A stretch of DNA of 64,000 bases. Origin: an uncultured Clostridia bacterium (lineage in GTDB: Bacteria > Bacillota > Clostridia > Lachnospirales > Lachnospiraceae). The notes beneath the pieces were generated by a model that had not been told where the DNA came from, made no database searches, and saw nothing but the letters and a program-made list of their open reading frames with translations. Position 1 is the first letter of the stretch. Each line of letters begins with the position of its first letter. The translations under genes and the position numbers were made by a program. Shown here piece by piece: positions 16,867 through 26,022 of the stretch. The stretch is from positions 26,863 through 90,862 of the forward strand of contig CAMYZE010000008.1 in the NCBI GenBank assembly GCA_947303805.1, in the 5' to 3' direction.

Positions 16867-17787
16867 ATGTTAGATTTTCAAAATATATCACTAGACCTAA
16901 AGCCTACTATTGATAAATACTATTATTTATATGGCGAGGGCTCGTGTCAGCATTCTTTTGCTGCGAGTTTTTGTTTACAATCTAAATATATAGATAAATT
17001 TTGTGTTAAAGATGATGTGTTATATATAAATAGAGAAGGGCTATCGGATGAAAAATATAAAACATATTTATTCCCAATGTGTGATAGAGATGATAGATTA
17101 AAGATAAAAAGTGCAATTGACAATATAATTGAAGATGCAAAAAATGACAACAAAAAAGTTAAGTTTGAAACTATTACAGAAAAGTGCAAAGACATTGTAA
17201 ATGAATTATATCCAAATAATTTCATAATAGAGGATTGCAGAGATTTATATGAATATATATATGAAGCACAGACTCTCATGGACTTGCCAGGTTCAACTTT
17301 TCTATCAAAACGTAAAAATATAAATAAGTTTTTTAGAGAATATGCAGATAGGTTGACAATAAGAACTATAGAAGAGAGGGACATTCCAAGTGTTAAGGAA
17401 CTCCATGTAAAATGGCTTAATGTTGACGAGGAAAGACTTAAAGATAAACAGTTGAGTTTAGAGATAGAGGCTTTACATCTAGCATTAGATAACTTTGAAG
17501 CCTTAAAGCTTAGAGGAATAGTTGTTTATGTTGATGATGTGCTAGCTGGTTTTGCTTTTGGTTCTAAAGTATCAGAAGATTATTTTGATGGAATGATAGA
17601 AAAGGGTGATATCAACTTTAAGGAAATATATAAAGTTCTAAACAAAGAATTGATTAGATTATGCTGTACCATGGATACAAAATACGTAAATTTTGAAGAA
17701 GACTTAGGTGTAGAGGGATTGAGAAAATCAAAACTTATGTATAATCCCATATACCTATTAAAAAAATATAAAGTTATGGAGGCGTAG
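16867..17787 (+). CDS. DUF2156 (phosphatidylglycerol lysyltransferase C-terminal-like) protein
   Basis: A 306-residue soluble protein with the double GNAT-like layout of DUF2156. Its landmark is MDLPGSTFLSKRKNINKFFREY near residue 145 (the LPG-(K/R)-KR-NHINKF motif), followed by an ERDIPSVKELHVKW segment starting the second acyltransferase-like lobe. Related domains transfer aminoacyl groups to lipids in MprF, but stand-alone copies are uncharacterised. A GTG at 16849 gives a longer frame but falls inside the likely -10 region, so ATG 16867 is preferred; neither has a ribosome binding site. It is followed closely by a DMT transporter gene. Confidence 0.8.
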   Translation: MLDFQNISLDLKPTIDKYYYLYGEGSCQHSFAASFCLQSKYIDKFCVKDDVLYINREGLSDEKYKTYLFPMCDRDDRLKIKSAIDNIIEDAKNDNKKVKFETITEKCKDIVNELYPNNFIIEDCRDLYEYIYEAQTLMDLPGSTFLSKRKNINKFFREYADRLTIRTIEERDIPSVKELHVKWLNVDEERLKDKQLSLEIEALHLALDNFEALKLRGIVVYVDDVLAGFAFGSKVSEDYFDGMIEKGDINFKEIYKVLNKELIRLCCTMDTKYVNFEEDLGVEGLRKSKLMYNPIYLLKKYKVMEA

Positions 17788-17789
17788 CT

Positions 17790-18722
17790 ATTAATAAGTT
17801 AGAAGCAAATTATTCATTGATAGTAGTGACTTTTTTTTCCGCTATACAGTATATATTTTTGAGTACAGTTCCGAGCACTGTTACTCATTTTGCATTTCTC
17901 TGTATAACTAGTACAATTGGATTTATTTTAATCTTTTTAGTTTTTATAAATGAACTATTTAGAATAGATAAGAGACATATTATCCAAAGTGCGGTTCTTT
18001 CAGTTTTGACTTTTACTTATAGTATATTCTTACTTTTAGGCTCTCACAAACTTGATTCTACAACAATTTCAAGTGTTGTATCATCTTACTTTATATTTAT
18101 TCCCGTTGTAGAACTTATCGCCTTTAAAACTAAACCTAAGAAAAGTGTCATTGCTGCTATATTATTTGTTATGGTTGGAATATTTTTAATAATGGATTTA
18201 AAACTCGAAAGATTACTTAATATTAATATTTTATTCTTAATAGTTACTGACATATTTATAGCAATTTATATTGTGAGCACGGGAGCATTTGCTTCTGGAT
18301 CTAACCCAGCCATACTAGCTATGGGACAGTTATTTTTCACTGCAATTATATCATTTATTTTCTGGTTCGCAGATTCTAGAATTAAAGGATATATGATTGC
18401 TTTACCACCGGAACCAGCATTTTGGGGAAGTGTAATCTATATGAGTATATTCATTAGAGGATTATACACTGTTATACAGACCTATGCTCAGAGATTTGTC
18501 ACACCGTTAAACACTTCTTTAATTTTTTCAACTGAGGTCATCATAACTTTATTGTTGACACCATTAATTAGTAGAGTATTTCATATGCAATCTAGCGACA
18601 GTGTGTTAAGTGTTACAAAATGTATTGGTGTAGTTGTAATGCTCACTGGTATTATCATATCAGATCCATCAATATTAAAACAATTTACATTTAAAAAGAG
18701 GAACATAAGTACTAATGTTTAG
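17790..18722 (+). CDS. DMT (EamA)-family transporter with probable ATT start
   Basis: A 310-residue protein with about ten TM helices and the two-repeat layout of drug/metabolite transporters (NKLEANYSLIVVTFFSAIQY at the start, ISSVVSSYFIFIPVVELIAF ending repeat one, IISDPSIL near the end). The first conventional start in frame is TTG 17817, which has no ribosome binding site and would trim TM1. Upstream, ATT at 17790 sits 7 bases after a clear GGAGG (17778-17782) and restores the family's usual basic N-terminus. I therefore annotate ATT. Exporter of a small metabolite; substrate unknown. Overlaps the next gene by 8 bases. Confidence 0.75.
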   Translation: MNKLEANYSLIVVTFFSAIQYIFLSTVPSTVTHFAFLCITSTIGFILIFLVFINELFRIDKRHIIQSAVLSVLTFTYSIFLLLGSHKLDSTTISSVVSSYFIFIPVVELIAFKTKPKKSVIAAILFVMVGIFLIMDLKLERLLNINILFLIVTDIFIAIYIVSTGAFASGSNPAILAMGQLFFTAIISFIFWFADSRIKGYMIALPPEPAFWGSVIYMSIFIRGLYTVIQTYAQRFVTPLNTSLIFSTEVIITLLLTPLISRVFHMQSSDSVLSVTKCIGVVVMLTGIIISDPSILKQFTFKKRNISTNV

Positions 18723-19638
18723 GTATGTTGTTTTCAATCGAATAAAGATAGTTTTAATTACTGCAGTAGCATATTTTTGTGCTGATTATTTTATTCGCAT
18801 CACAGGTTTTTTACAATTTACTTCATGCGTGGGTTTAAAAAGTTTTATGCCCGCAACATTTGGACTGCTTTTTGGCATTTATGGAATTATTGGACAAATA
18901 ATTGGTTGTTTTGTTTCATCGTTACTTTGGCCTAGAGCTACTAATCTATTGCAATACGAATTCGTAATCATTCTCATTATAGGAATAGGTCTATGGTTTA
19001 CATGGCATATAAATTCTTTAACACATAAAGTCCACTTTAGATATTTGAGAAATTATTTTAAATTTTTTACCTTACTAATGCTTTTTACATCACTAGCTGG
19101 GATGCTCAGTCAAAGTTTCACTAGAGCATACCTATTTCCTGAAGTCGTAGCTTGGAATACTTCTCTAAGCATGTTATTTGGGATACCGATAATGATAATT
19201 TATAGTGGTCTTATGTCGTTAAACCCAATTTTGCCTCCATTAGTTGAAGATGGGAAAATGATACATATAGTCGATGATATTAGAGAGGCGCTGACTAATG
19301 ACCCACAAAGCTTTGCGAGTTTTAGTGAAAAATTAGAGCAATTGAGTGAAAGAGAAAAAGTTGACATGAAGAGAAGTTTTGAGATGCAAGGGCTTGTTGA
19401 AGAGATATATTTAAGAATAATTGACTTGTATCCAGAAGCTGTTATAGATGTAAAGGCAAACTATGATATAACTTTTTCTGTTGAGTTTATATACATTGGA
19501 AAAAAACATAATCCATTTTTAAATATTAGAAATGAAGACGAGATGTCAAATGCTGGGTTAAAATTAATAAAGCACAGAGCACTTCTTGCCTCATATAGTT
19601 ACACATATGGCGAGAACAATGTTCATGTCGTAATATAG
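18715..19638 (+). CDS. Membrane protein with degenerate HATPase (anti-sigma-like) C-terminus
   Basis: Residues 1-180 form five or six TM helices (LKSFMPATFGLLFGIYGIIGQ resembles integral sensor or transporter S-components). The soluble tail, about residue 190 onward, resembles RsbW/SpoIIAB-like HATPase domains: FEMQGLVEEIYLRII at the N-box, GKKHNPF at the G1 position, and AGLKLIKHRA at the G2 position. The N-box asparagine and the DxGxG glycine-aspartate motif are missing, so ATP binding is doubtful. It overlaps the DMT gene and precedes a SpoIIE-type phosphatase by 9 bases, suggesting a membrane-bound partner-switch component. The family call is an inference from pattern, not a search. Confidence 0.6.
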   Translation: MFRYVVFNRIKIVLITAVAYFCADYFIRITGFLQFTSCVGLKSFMPATFGLLFGIYGIIGQIIGCFVSSLLWPRATNLLQYEFVIILIIGIGLWFTWHINSLTHKVHFRYLRNYFKFFTLLMLFTSLAGMLSQSFTRAYLFPEVVAWNTSLSMLFGIPIMIIYSGLMSLNPILPPLVEDGKMIHIVDDIREALTNDPQSFASFSEKLEQLSEREKVDMKRSFEMQGLVEEIYLRIIDLYPEAVIDVKANYDITFSVEFIYIGKKHNPFLNIRNEDEMSNAGLKLIKHRALLASYSYTYGENNVHVVI

Positions 19639-19647
19639 GAGATGCAT

Positions 19648-21684
19648 ATGAATAGATTTCCAAGGACATCAATTAATAGTAGGATAAGGAGAATAGTTAT
19701 ATATATTGTCTTGGCTGCAGTAATTATAGTTAGTGCAGTTGCAATATTCTTTTTAATTAAAATTAGAGATGGAAGTAAAAGTACTATAGTAGATGAAATG
19801 GAAAAAACGACTTCAATGATAGTTAAAGACAAAGTAGCTATAGCTGAACGCGACCTTGAATCATATGCAGATTATATAAAGGAAGACGTTTTATACATTG
19901 AATCGCTCTATAAGAATCCTGAAAAATTTGTTCCTAACTATGTTGACAAACCAGATACATCTTTGAAAGACGTTTACTGCATGCAAAGAAACCTTGTCGA
20001 CAAGAGTTATCGTGTGGAAAATATAAAGAATGAATTATCTTTACTCGCCAATATTGAAACTTTGTGGAGCAACATGATGGAGCTAGAGGGTAAAACCATA
20101 ACAACTATATATGCAGGAACTGAATCGGGATTTTTACTTAGCTATGACAAATATGTGTCTATGGCAGATGTAGATGAAGATGGTGAAGTATACTTTAACC
20201 ATCTTAGCAGGCCTTGGTATAAAAAGGCAAAAGCTGCAAAAAAGGTTGTGTTCACAGACTTATCGCAGGATTATTTTGGAAGAGGATTGACACTCACTTG
20301 CGCAGCACCTTTTTACAACAATGGCGAATTTGCCGGAGTTGTTGGAATGGATATATTAATCAATGATTTACAGTCAGAAATTATTGATATAAATTTGGGT
20401 GAGGGCACATATGCATTTCTAGTAAATGAGATGGGAGATATAATAGCATCTCCTTTTATGGATAAAAGCGCAACAAAGTTTGAAAATATCGGTGGTTTGC
20501 AGAGCGAATATTTACAAATTAGTTCAAGGATTTTATCGTACAGAAGTGGAATCATATCTTCCAATGATTTTTATTTAGCATATGAACCAATAAATGTTGC
20601 AAACTGGGTTCTTTGCATTCGTATACCTCAAACCTTGATATTAGCACCAGTAAGGGCTATTGAAAACATAATTAGGCGAATGATAATTATTTTTGCAATA
20701 GTATTTGTATTAGTGGCGATATTCTCATTAATTAATGTTAGATTATTCACAAACAAGTTAACAAAGCCTATTTCAGATCTTAAGTATGACGTTGAAGAAA
20801 TAAGTAGTGGCAACCTTGACTACATGGCAAGAGTGGAAGGCAATGATGAAATAAGTGACCTAGCAAATGCATTTAACGATATGACACTGTCTCTTAAGAA
20901 TTATATTAAGGATTTAACTTCAATTACTGCTGAAAAGGAAAGAATAGGTGCAGAGTTAAATGTTGCGACTCACATACAATCATCTATGCTCCCATCAATA
21001 TTCCCTGCATTTCCAAATGACAAAAGGTTTGATATTTACGCAACCATGGATCCTGCAAAAGAAGTAGGTGGTGATTTCTATGATTTCTTTATGATTGACG
21101 ATAAACATATTGCTGTAGTAGTTGCTGATGTGTCTGGAAAGGGAATACCTGCGGCATTATTTATGGTTATAGGAAAGACGCTTATCAAAGACCATACAGG
21201 AATCAAAAAAGATTTATCAAATGTATTTTATGAAGTAAATAATTTATTATGTGAATCAAATAGTGAAAATTTATTCATCACTGCATTTGAAGCAGTTATT
21301 AATATTGAGACAGGCCACTTTACATATGTAAATGCAGGACACGAGATGCCATTTATATATAAGAGAGGCAAAGAATGGACTGCATATCCGATGAAGCCTG
21401 GATTTGTTCTTGCTGGTATGGAAAATATGAAATTTGCAACTGGAGATTTCTACCTTGAGCCCGGTGATAAAATATTCCAATATACTGATGGCGTGACAGA
21501 GGCAACAAATATAAATAACGAGTTATATGGTATGGATAGACTTAAAGCTGCTCTTGATGCGAACTCTGATAAGAAAGTGAGTGAGTTGTTGCCAGCAATA
21601 AAAGCGGACATTGATAAGTTTGTTGGTAGTGCACCACAATTTGACGATATAACTATGCTTGGTTTTGAGTTTAAAGTTATTTAA
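19648..21684 (+). CDS. Cache-HAMP-SpoIIE phosphatase (PP2C-type sensor)
   Basis: A TM helix (about residues 10-32), an extracellular dCache-like sensor (about 40-325, with WYKKAKAAKKVVFTDLSQDY and GVVGMDILINDL), a second TM (333-355), a HAMP linker (NKLTKPISDLKYDVEEISSG) and a C-terminal SpoIIE/PP2C domain: EVGGDFYDFF, DVSGKGIPAALFM, NAGHEMPF, QYTDGVTEA and QFDDITML supply the metal-binding aspartates. It should dephosphorylate an anti-anti-sigma (STAS) protein in response to an outside ligand. AGGAG at 19637-19641 is 6 bases from ATG 19648 but abuts ATG 19642, so 19648 is chosen (678 residues). No STAS gene is in the window. Confidence 0.9.
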   Translation: MNRFPRTSINSRIRRIVIYIVLAAVIIVSAVAIFFLIKIRDGSKSTIVDEMEKTTSMIVKDKVAIAERDLESYADYIKEDVLYIESLYKNPEKFVPNYVDKPDTSLKDVYCMQRNLVDKSYRVENIKNELSLLANIETLWSNMMELEGKTITTIYAGTESGFLLSYDKYVSMADVDEDGEVYFNHLSRPWYKKAKAAKKVVFTDLSQDYFGRGLTLTCAAPFYNNGEFAGVVGMDILINDLQSEIIDINLGEGTYAFLVNEMGDIIASPFMDKSATKFENIGGLQSEYLQISSRILSYRSGIISSNDFYLAYEPINVANWVLCIRIPQTLILAPVRAIENIIRRMIIIFAIVFVLVAIFSLINVRLFTNKLTKPISDLKYDVEEISSGNLDYMARVEGNDEISDLANAFNDMTLSLKNYIKDLTSITAEKERIGAELNVATHIQSSMLPSIFPAFPNDKRFDIYATMDPAKEVGGDFYDFFMIDDKHIAVVVADVSGKGIPAALFMVIGKTLIKDHTGIKKDLSNVFYEVNNLLCESNSENLFITAFEAVINIETGHFTYVNAGHEMPFIYKRGKEWTAYPMKPGFVLAGMENMKFATGDFYLEPGDKIFQYTDGVTEATNINNELYGMDRLKAALDANSDKKVSELLPAIKADIDKFVGSAPQFDDITMLGFEFKVI

Positions 21685-21695
21685 ATATTTAATAA

Positions 21696-23102
21696 ATGGC
21701 GTTTAGTAAAAATCAAAAAATAGAATTAGAAATTATTGATATAACAAAAGAAGGACTAGGCATAGCGAAGCAAGATTCGCAAGTGTTTTTTGTAAAAGAT
21801 GCTATAGTGGGAGATAAAGTAAATGCAGTTATTACAAGGGTTAACTCAAGTGTAATATATGCCAAGGCATTAGAAATAATTAAAAAGTCTAAAGATAGAG
21901 TAGAATCAAAATGTAAAGTTGCAAATAGCTGTGGTGGATGTCAATTACTAAATCTAGATTATAAAAAACAACTAGAACTTAAAAAAAATAGTGTAATCAA
22001 CACTCTTAATAAGATAGGTAAGATAGATTTAGAATTTTTAAGACAGCGTTACGATGGTATATTGTCAATGGAAACGCCGCATAGATTCAGAAACAAAATG
22101 CAGGTGCCGTTTGCGATTAGAAATGACAAAGTCATCTACGGATTTTATGCTGGCAGAACTCATCATATAGTTGAATTTGATTATTGCCTTGCAGGGTTTA
22201 AAGACTCCGATATTATTTTAAATATAATTAGAGATGCAATTATCAGATTCAATATAAGTGTATATGATGAAAACAAGAACGAAGGTGTGTTTAGAGAAGT
22301 CCTTATCCGCTGTGGAAATGTTTCTAAAGAAGTTAGCCTTACATATATTATCAACGATAATAATTATAAAAAAAACTTAGATAAATATAAAGTGTTTGAT
22401 GAGTATGTAGTTGATAGATTTTATAAATATGAAGGTTTGCAGGATTCTTACAATATACTAACGTCAACTTTAAATATTAACACAAGTAATACCAATGTTC
22501 TTTTCGGAAATAAAAATGTAATTCTTCGAGGATCTGGATGTATAGAAGATTATATCGGAGATATAAAATATCATATTTCACCTGAAAGTTTTTATCAAGT
22601 CAATATGTATATGACAAAATTGTTATACGATAGGGTTCTTGATTATGGCAATTTCTCAGGTAGTGAAAAAGTTATTGATCTTTATTGTGGAATAGGTACT
22701 ATTTCATTGTATGTGGCAAAATATGTGAAAAGCATTTTAGGAATTGAAATAGTTGAGAAAGCAATTGAAAATGCAGAAGAAAATGCTAAAATTAATAATA
22801 TTAAAAATGCCGATTTTGCCTGTGGAGATATTTCAGAACGATATTGCGGAAATGAGCTTGTTGATAGTTATGATGTTGTGATAGTTGACCCGCCCCGAAA
22901 AGGCCTTGACGAAAAAGTAATTAATTGCATCGCAAGTATGAAACCAAAAAAAATAATATATGTTAGCTGCGACCCAGCTACACTTGCGAGAGATATAAAA
23001 AGTTTTTCAAGTAAGCAATATAGTTTAGATAAATTTGTAAATGTTGATATGTTTCCTCATACTATGCATATAGAGACGGTAGCACTATTGAAAAGAGTCT
23101 AA
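21696..23102 (+). CDS. rlmD: 23S rRNA (uracil-C5) methyltransferase, RlmD/RumA family
   Basis: An N-terminal TRAM domain (about 1-60) is followed by an iron-sulfur cysteine set (ESKCKVANSCGGCQLL plus a later FDYCLAG), the SAM-binding Rossmann fold (DLYCGIGTISLYVAK near 327), VDPPRKG and the catalytic YVSCDPATLARD. Length 468 residues. It makes 5-methyluridine in 23S rRNA; whether the site is U1939-type or U747-type cannot be told from sequence. It lies between two SpoIIE-type genes with no internal promoter visible, so it is probably in the same transcript. The ATG lacks a strong ribosome binding site. Confidence 0.9.
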   Translation: MAFSKNQKIELEIIDITKEGLGIAKQDSQVFFVKDAIVGDKVNAVITRVNSSVIYAKALEIIKKSKDRVESKCKVANSCGGCQLLNLDYKKQLELKKNSVINTLNKIGKIDLEFLRQRYDGILSMETPHRFRNKMQVPFAIRNDKVIYGFYAGRTHHIVEFDYCLAGFKDSDIILNIIRDAIIRFNISVYDENKNEGVFREVLIRCGNVSKEVSLTYIINDNNYKKNLDKYKVFDEYVVDRFYKYEGLQDSYNILTSTLNINTSNTNVLFGNKNVILRGSGCIEDYIGDIKYHISPESFYQVNMYMTKLLYDRVLDYGNFSGSEKVIDLYCGIGTISLYVAKYVKSILGIEIVEKAIENAEENAKINNIKNADFACGDISERYCGNELVDSYDVVIVDPPRKGLDEKVINCIASMKPKKIIYVSCDPATLARDIKSFSSKQYSLDKFVNVDMFPHTMHIETVALLKRV

Positions 23103-23135
23103 TTAACATATCAAATAAAATAGGAGAACATTAAA

Positions 23136-25196
23136 TTGACTATAATTTTAAAAATGACAGGCATAACTTTGTTATATGTTTTATTCACTATTTTTGTTTG
23201 GTATAAAATGCAGAATACTAAATATAATGCATTATCTATAGTTACTATTGGAGTACTCTATGGCATAGGATCAATTCTGTCCACACATTTTGGGATAGAC
23301 TATAGGCAAATGCTTTTAAATGTCCGCGATATTGGACCTCTAGCGGCAGGATTCTTTTTCCATCCGTTGTCAGGTGTTATTGCCGGACTCATAGGTGGAA
23401 TAGAGAGATATATAGTAGGCACTTATTTTGGGATTGGTTCATACACAAGAATTGCCTGTAGTGTGTCAACTTGTCTGGCTGGTTTTTTGCCACTTGTGAT
23501 GAAGAAATATATATTTAAGGGTCATCGTCCAAATGTAGTCTACACTTTTTTTATTGGTGCTACGACGGAAGTATTTCATATGTATGTGGTTTTTATAACC
23601 CATAGAGAAGATATGGAAATGGCATTTCATGTAGTTAAGAATTGTGCTACACACATGATAATATATACAGCTATTGGATTTTCATTATCTGCGGTTGCGA
23701 TATCTGTTTTAGAAGGAACTTGGCGTAGCCCTTTGAGTAGAAAAAAAAGTAAAGACATTCCAATTACTAATACTTTCCAGAAGGCTTTATTTGTTGTAAT
23801 GTTTATAGTTATAGGAATTAATTTTGCAACTTCATATTGGTTACAGACACAGACCGCATATCAATACTCAAAACTTGAAATAGATGACACGATAGAAGAC
23901 GTTAAAGATAGATATGATAACAATGTTTTGCTTGATAATGTTAGCATAGGCACCAACGGTATGTTTGATATCATAGATCCTAATGGATATATAGTTAAAG
24001 GAAATAATCAAGGTTATACACTAAGTGAAAATGAATTACAATTATTAATAGATAAGTCTAAAGATGAATTTTTTACTCATACTTTTTTCAATAAAATATC
24101 TTTATGTAAGATTAATGTGCTCGGTGATGGCAATTTTTTAGTAGTTATACTTCCAGAAGAAGATGTGTTTAGATATAGAGATGCGCAGGCATATGAAAAC
24201 GCTCTAGCAAATATATTATTATTTACTGTAGTTTTCTTTTTAGTATCTTTTATCGTAAAACAAATAGTTGTTGACAAAATTGACGATGTAAATGATTCTT
24301 TAACAAAAATTGCCGATGGTAATTTAGATGAAGTTGTGAATGTAAGGAGTTCCGTAGAGTTTAATTCCCTTTCGGATGATATAAATGATACTGTGATGGC
24401 ATTAAAAGGATATATTAAAGATGCAGAACAACGAATATCGCAAGAATTGGAGTTTGCTAGCAGCATACAGATGTCTGCTCTTCCAAGAAATTTTAAATTT
24501 CCAAGTAGATATGAATTTGAGATTTATGCATTGATGAATGCTGCAAAGGAAGTAGGTGGAGACTTTTATGACTTCTTCTTCATCGATGAAAGTAAATTTG
24601 TACTTGTTATAGCAGATGTCTCAGGAAAGGGAATCCCTGCAGCACTCTTTATGATGAGAAGTAAGACTGCCATAAGAAGTTTCGCCGAAAATAGTTCATC
24701 ACCTACTGAGATACTTGATAAAGTAAATAACGCTTTGTGCGACGGTAATGATACAGATATGTTTGTGACTGTGTGGATTGGAATTATAGATCTTAAAAAT
24801 GGTGAAATGCTCTGTGCAAATGCAGGACACGAATTCCCTGTCATATATAGAAAGGATGGTAAATATGAGTCGTTTGAAGATGTTCACTCATTGCCACTTG
24901 CTGTTATAGAAGATGTGAAGGCCAAAGAATATAAAATCACATTAAATCCAGGAGATAGAATATTTGTATATACTGATGGTGTGCCTGAAGCTATAAATAC
25001 TGAAAAAGAACAATATGGAGCTGAGAGGTTGGTTAACGTTTTAAATGAAAACAAATCAGATCCTTTTGAGAAGCTTTTGCCAAAGGTTAGACAAGATGTG
25101 GCGGATTTTGCTAATGGAGAAGCTCAGTTTGATGATATTACTATGGTAGGTTTTGTATTTAATGATTATTTACAAGAACATACTGATAATGCATAA
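23136..25196 (+). CDS. 5TMR-LYT / SpoIIE phosphatase (PP2C-type sensor)
   Basis: Begins with a LytS-type five-helix sensor module (residues 1-200; RDIGPLAAGFFFHPLSGVIA and GGIERYIVGTYFGIGSYTRI are close to the 5TMR-LYT pattern), then TM6, an extracytoplasmic segment (about 240-340), TM7, a HAMP-like linker (NDSLTKIADGNLDEVVNVRS), and a SpoIIE domain with EVGGDFYDFF, DVSGKGIPAALFM, NAGHEFPV, VYTDGVPEA and QFDDITMVG. So it shares its output domain with the 19648 protein but not its sensor. The start is TTG 23136 after AGGAGAA (23122-23128); an ATG lies at 23154. 686 residues. Confidence 0.88.
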   Translation: MTIILKMTGITLLYVLFTIFVWYKMQNTKYNALSIVTIGVLYGIGSILSTHFGIDYRQMLLNVRDIGPLAAGFFFHPLSGVIAGLIGGIERYIVGTYFGIGSYTRIACSVSTCLAGFLPLVMKKYIFKGHRPNVVYTFFIGATTEVFHMYVVFITHREDMEMAFHVVKNCATHMIIYTAIGFSLSAVAISVLEGTWRSPLSRKKSKDIPITNTFQKALFVVMFIVIGINFATSYWLQTQTAYQYSKLEIDDTIEDVKDRYDNNVLLDNVSIGTNGMFDIIDPNGYIVKGNNQGYTLSENELQLLIDKSKDEFFTHTFFNKISLCKINVLGDGNFLVVILPEEDVFRYRDAQAYENALANILLFTVVFFLVSFIVKQIVVDKIDDVNDSLTKIADGNLDEVVNVRSSVEFNSLSDDINDTVMALKGYIKDAEQRISQELEFASSIQMSALPRNFKFPSRYEFEIYALMNAAKEVGGDFYDFFFIDESKFVLVIADVSGKGIPAALFMMRSKTAIRSFAENSSSPTEILDKVNNALCDGNDTDMFVTVWIGIIDLKNGEMLCANAGHEFPVIYRKDGKYESFEDVHSLPLAVIEDVKAKEYKITLNPGDRIFVYTDGVPEAINTEKEQYGAERLVNVLNENKSDPFEKLLPKVRQDVADFANGEAQFDDITMVGFVFNDYLQEHTDNA

Positions 25197-25210
25197 GGAT
25201 TAACTTATAT

Positions 25211-25933
25211 ATGACAAGTATTCAAAAAAAATTATTTAGCTTACAAGATAAAAAATATAGAGATTTTCAAAAAACTCTAATTCCTACAGTTGCATCAAAT
25301 AGTGTAATAGGGGTGAGAACACCTGAACTTAAAAAATTTGCAAAAGAATATTATAAAGATAAAGACATTGAAAAGTTTTTAAACGACTTACCTCATAAGT
25401 ATTTTGATGAGAATCAATTGCATGCCTTTATTATATCTGAAGAAAAGGATTTTAATACTTGCATATTATATATTGAAAAGTTCTTACCATATATCGACAA
25501 TTGGGCAACGTGCGATCAGCTTAGCCCCAAGTGCTTTAAAAAAAATAAAGATAAATTACTAAAATATATAAATAAATGGATTAAGTCTAAAAAAGCATAT
25601 GTGGTGAGATTTGCCATAGAAATGCTTATGAGTTATTATCTTGATGAAGATTTTGATAAAAAGTATAATGATCTGGTTTCTAATCTTAAATTTAAATCTA
25701 AATATAAAGCTGTGGACATAAAATTAGATTCTGATAAATATTATGTTGAGATGATGATTGCTTGGTATTTCGCTACAGCACTCGCTAAACAATACAAGCT
25801 TACTTTACCATATATTAAAAGGAAAAAATTAAATCCATGGACACACAATAAAACAATTCAGAAAGCTATTGAAAGTTATAGAATTAGTGAACAACATAAA
25901 AAAGTACTAAGATCCTTAAAGGAGAAAGTATGA
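25211..25933 (+). CDS. DNA alkylation repair protein, AlkD-like
   Basis: A 240-residue all-helical HEAT-like protein. GVRTPELKKFAKEY near residue 35 and the DNWATCDQLSPKCF segment near 97 are the AlkD signature; the Asp/Trp pair there belongs to the base-excision site in characterised AlkD enzymes. It would remove N3- or N7-alkylated purines without base flipping. AAGGA (25196-25200) precedes the ATG. It ends just before a palindrome upstream of the cation-efflux gene. Confidence 0.85.
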   Translation: MTSIQKKLFSLQDKKYRDFQKTLIPTVASNSVIGVRTPELKKFAKEYYKDKDIEKFLNDLPHKYFDENQLHAFIISEEKDFNTCILYIEKFLPYIDNWATCDQLSPKCFKKNKDKLLKYINKWIKSKKAYVVRFAIEMLMSYYLDEDFDKKYNDLVSNLKFKSKYKAVDIKLDSDKYYVEMMIAWYFATALAKQYKLTLPYIKRKKLNPWTHNKTIQKAIESYRISEQHKKVLRSLKEKV

Positions 25934-25956
25934 TGCAACGCATACAATTACTCGAT

Positions 25957-25977
25957 TTGTGACAAGTTGGTCAACAA
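25957..25977. promoter_or_regulatory. Candidate operator dyad upstream of the cation-efflux gene
   Basis: TTGTGAC (25957-25963), six bases, then GTC-A-ACAA (25970-25977): a near-perfect inverted repeat 10 bases upstream of a TATAAT (25988-25993). The spacing to the best -35-like TTGGTC (25967) is short (15 bp), which is common where an activator or repressor binds. Position in front of a metal exporter suggests a metal-responsive regulator; which one is unknown. Confidence 0.4.
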
Positions 25978-26022
25978 CAGAATCAGATATAATTAAGTTG
26001 AAAGGAATATTGTAAAAAAAAT

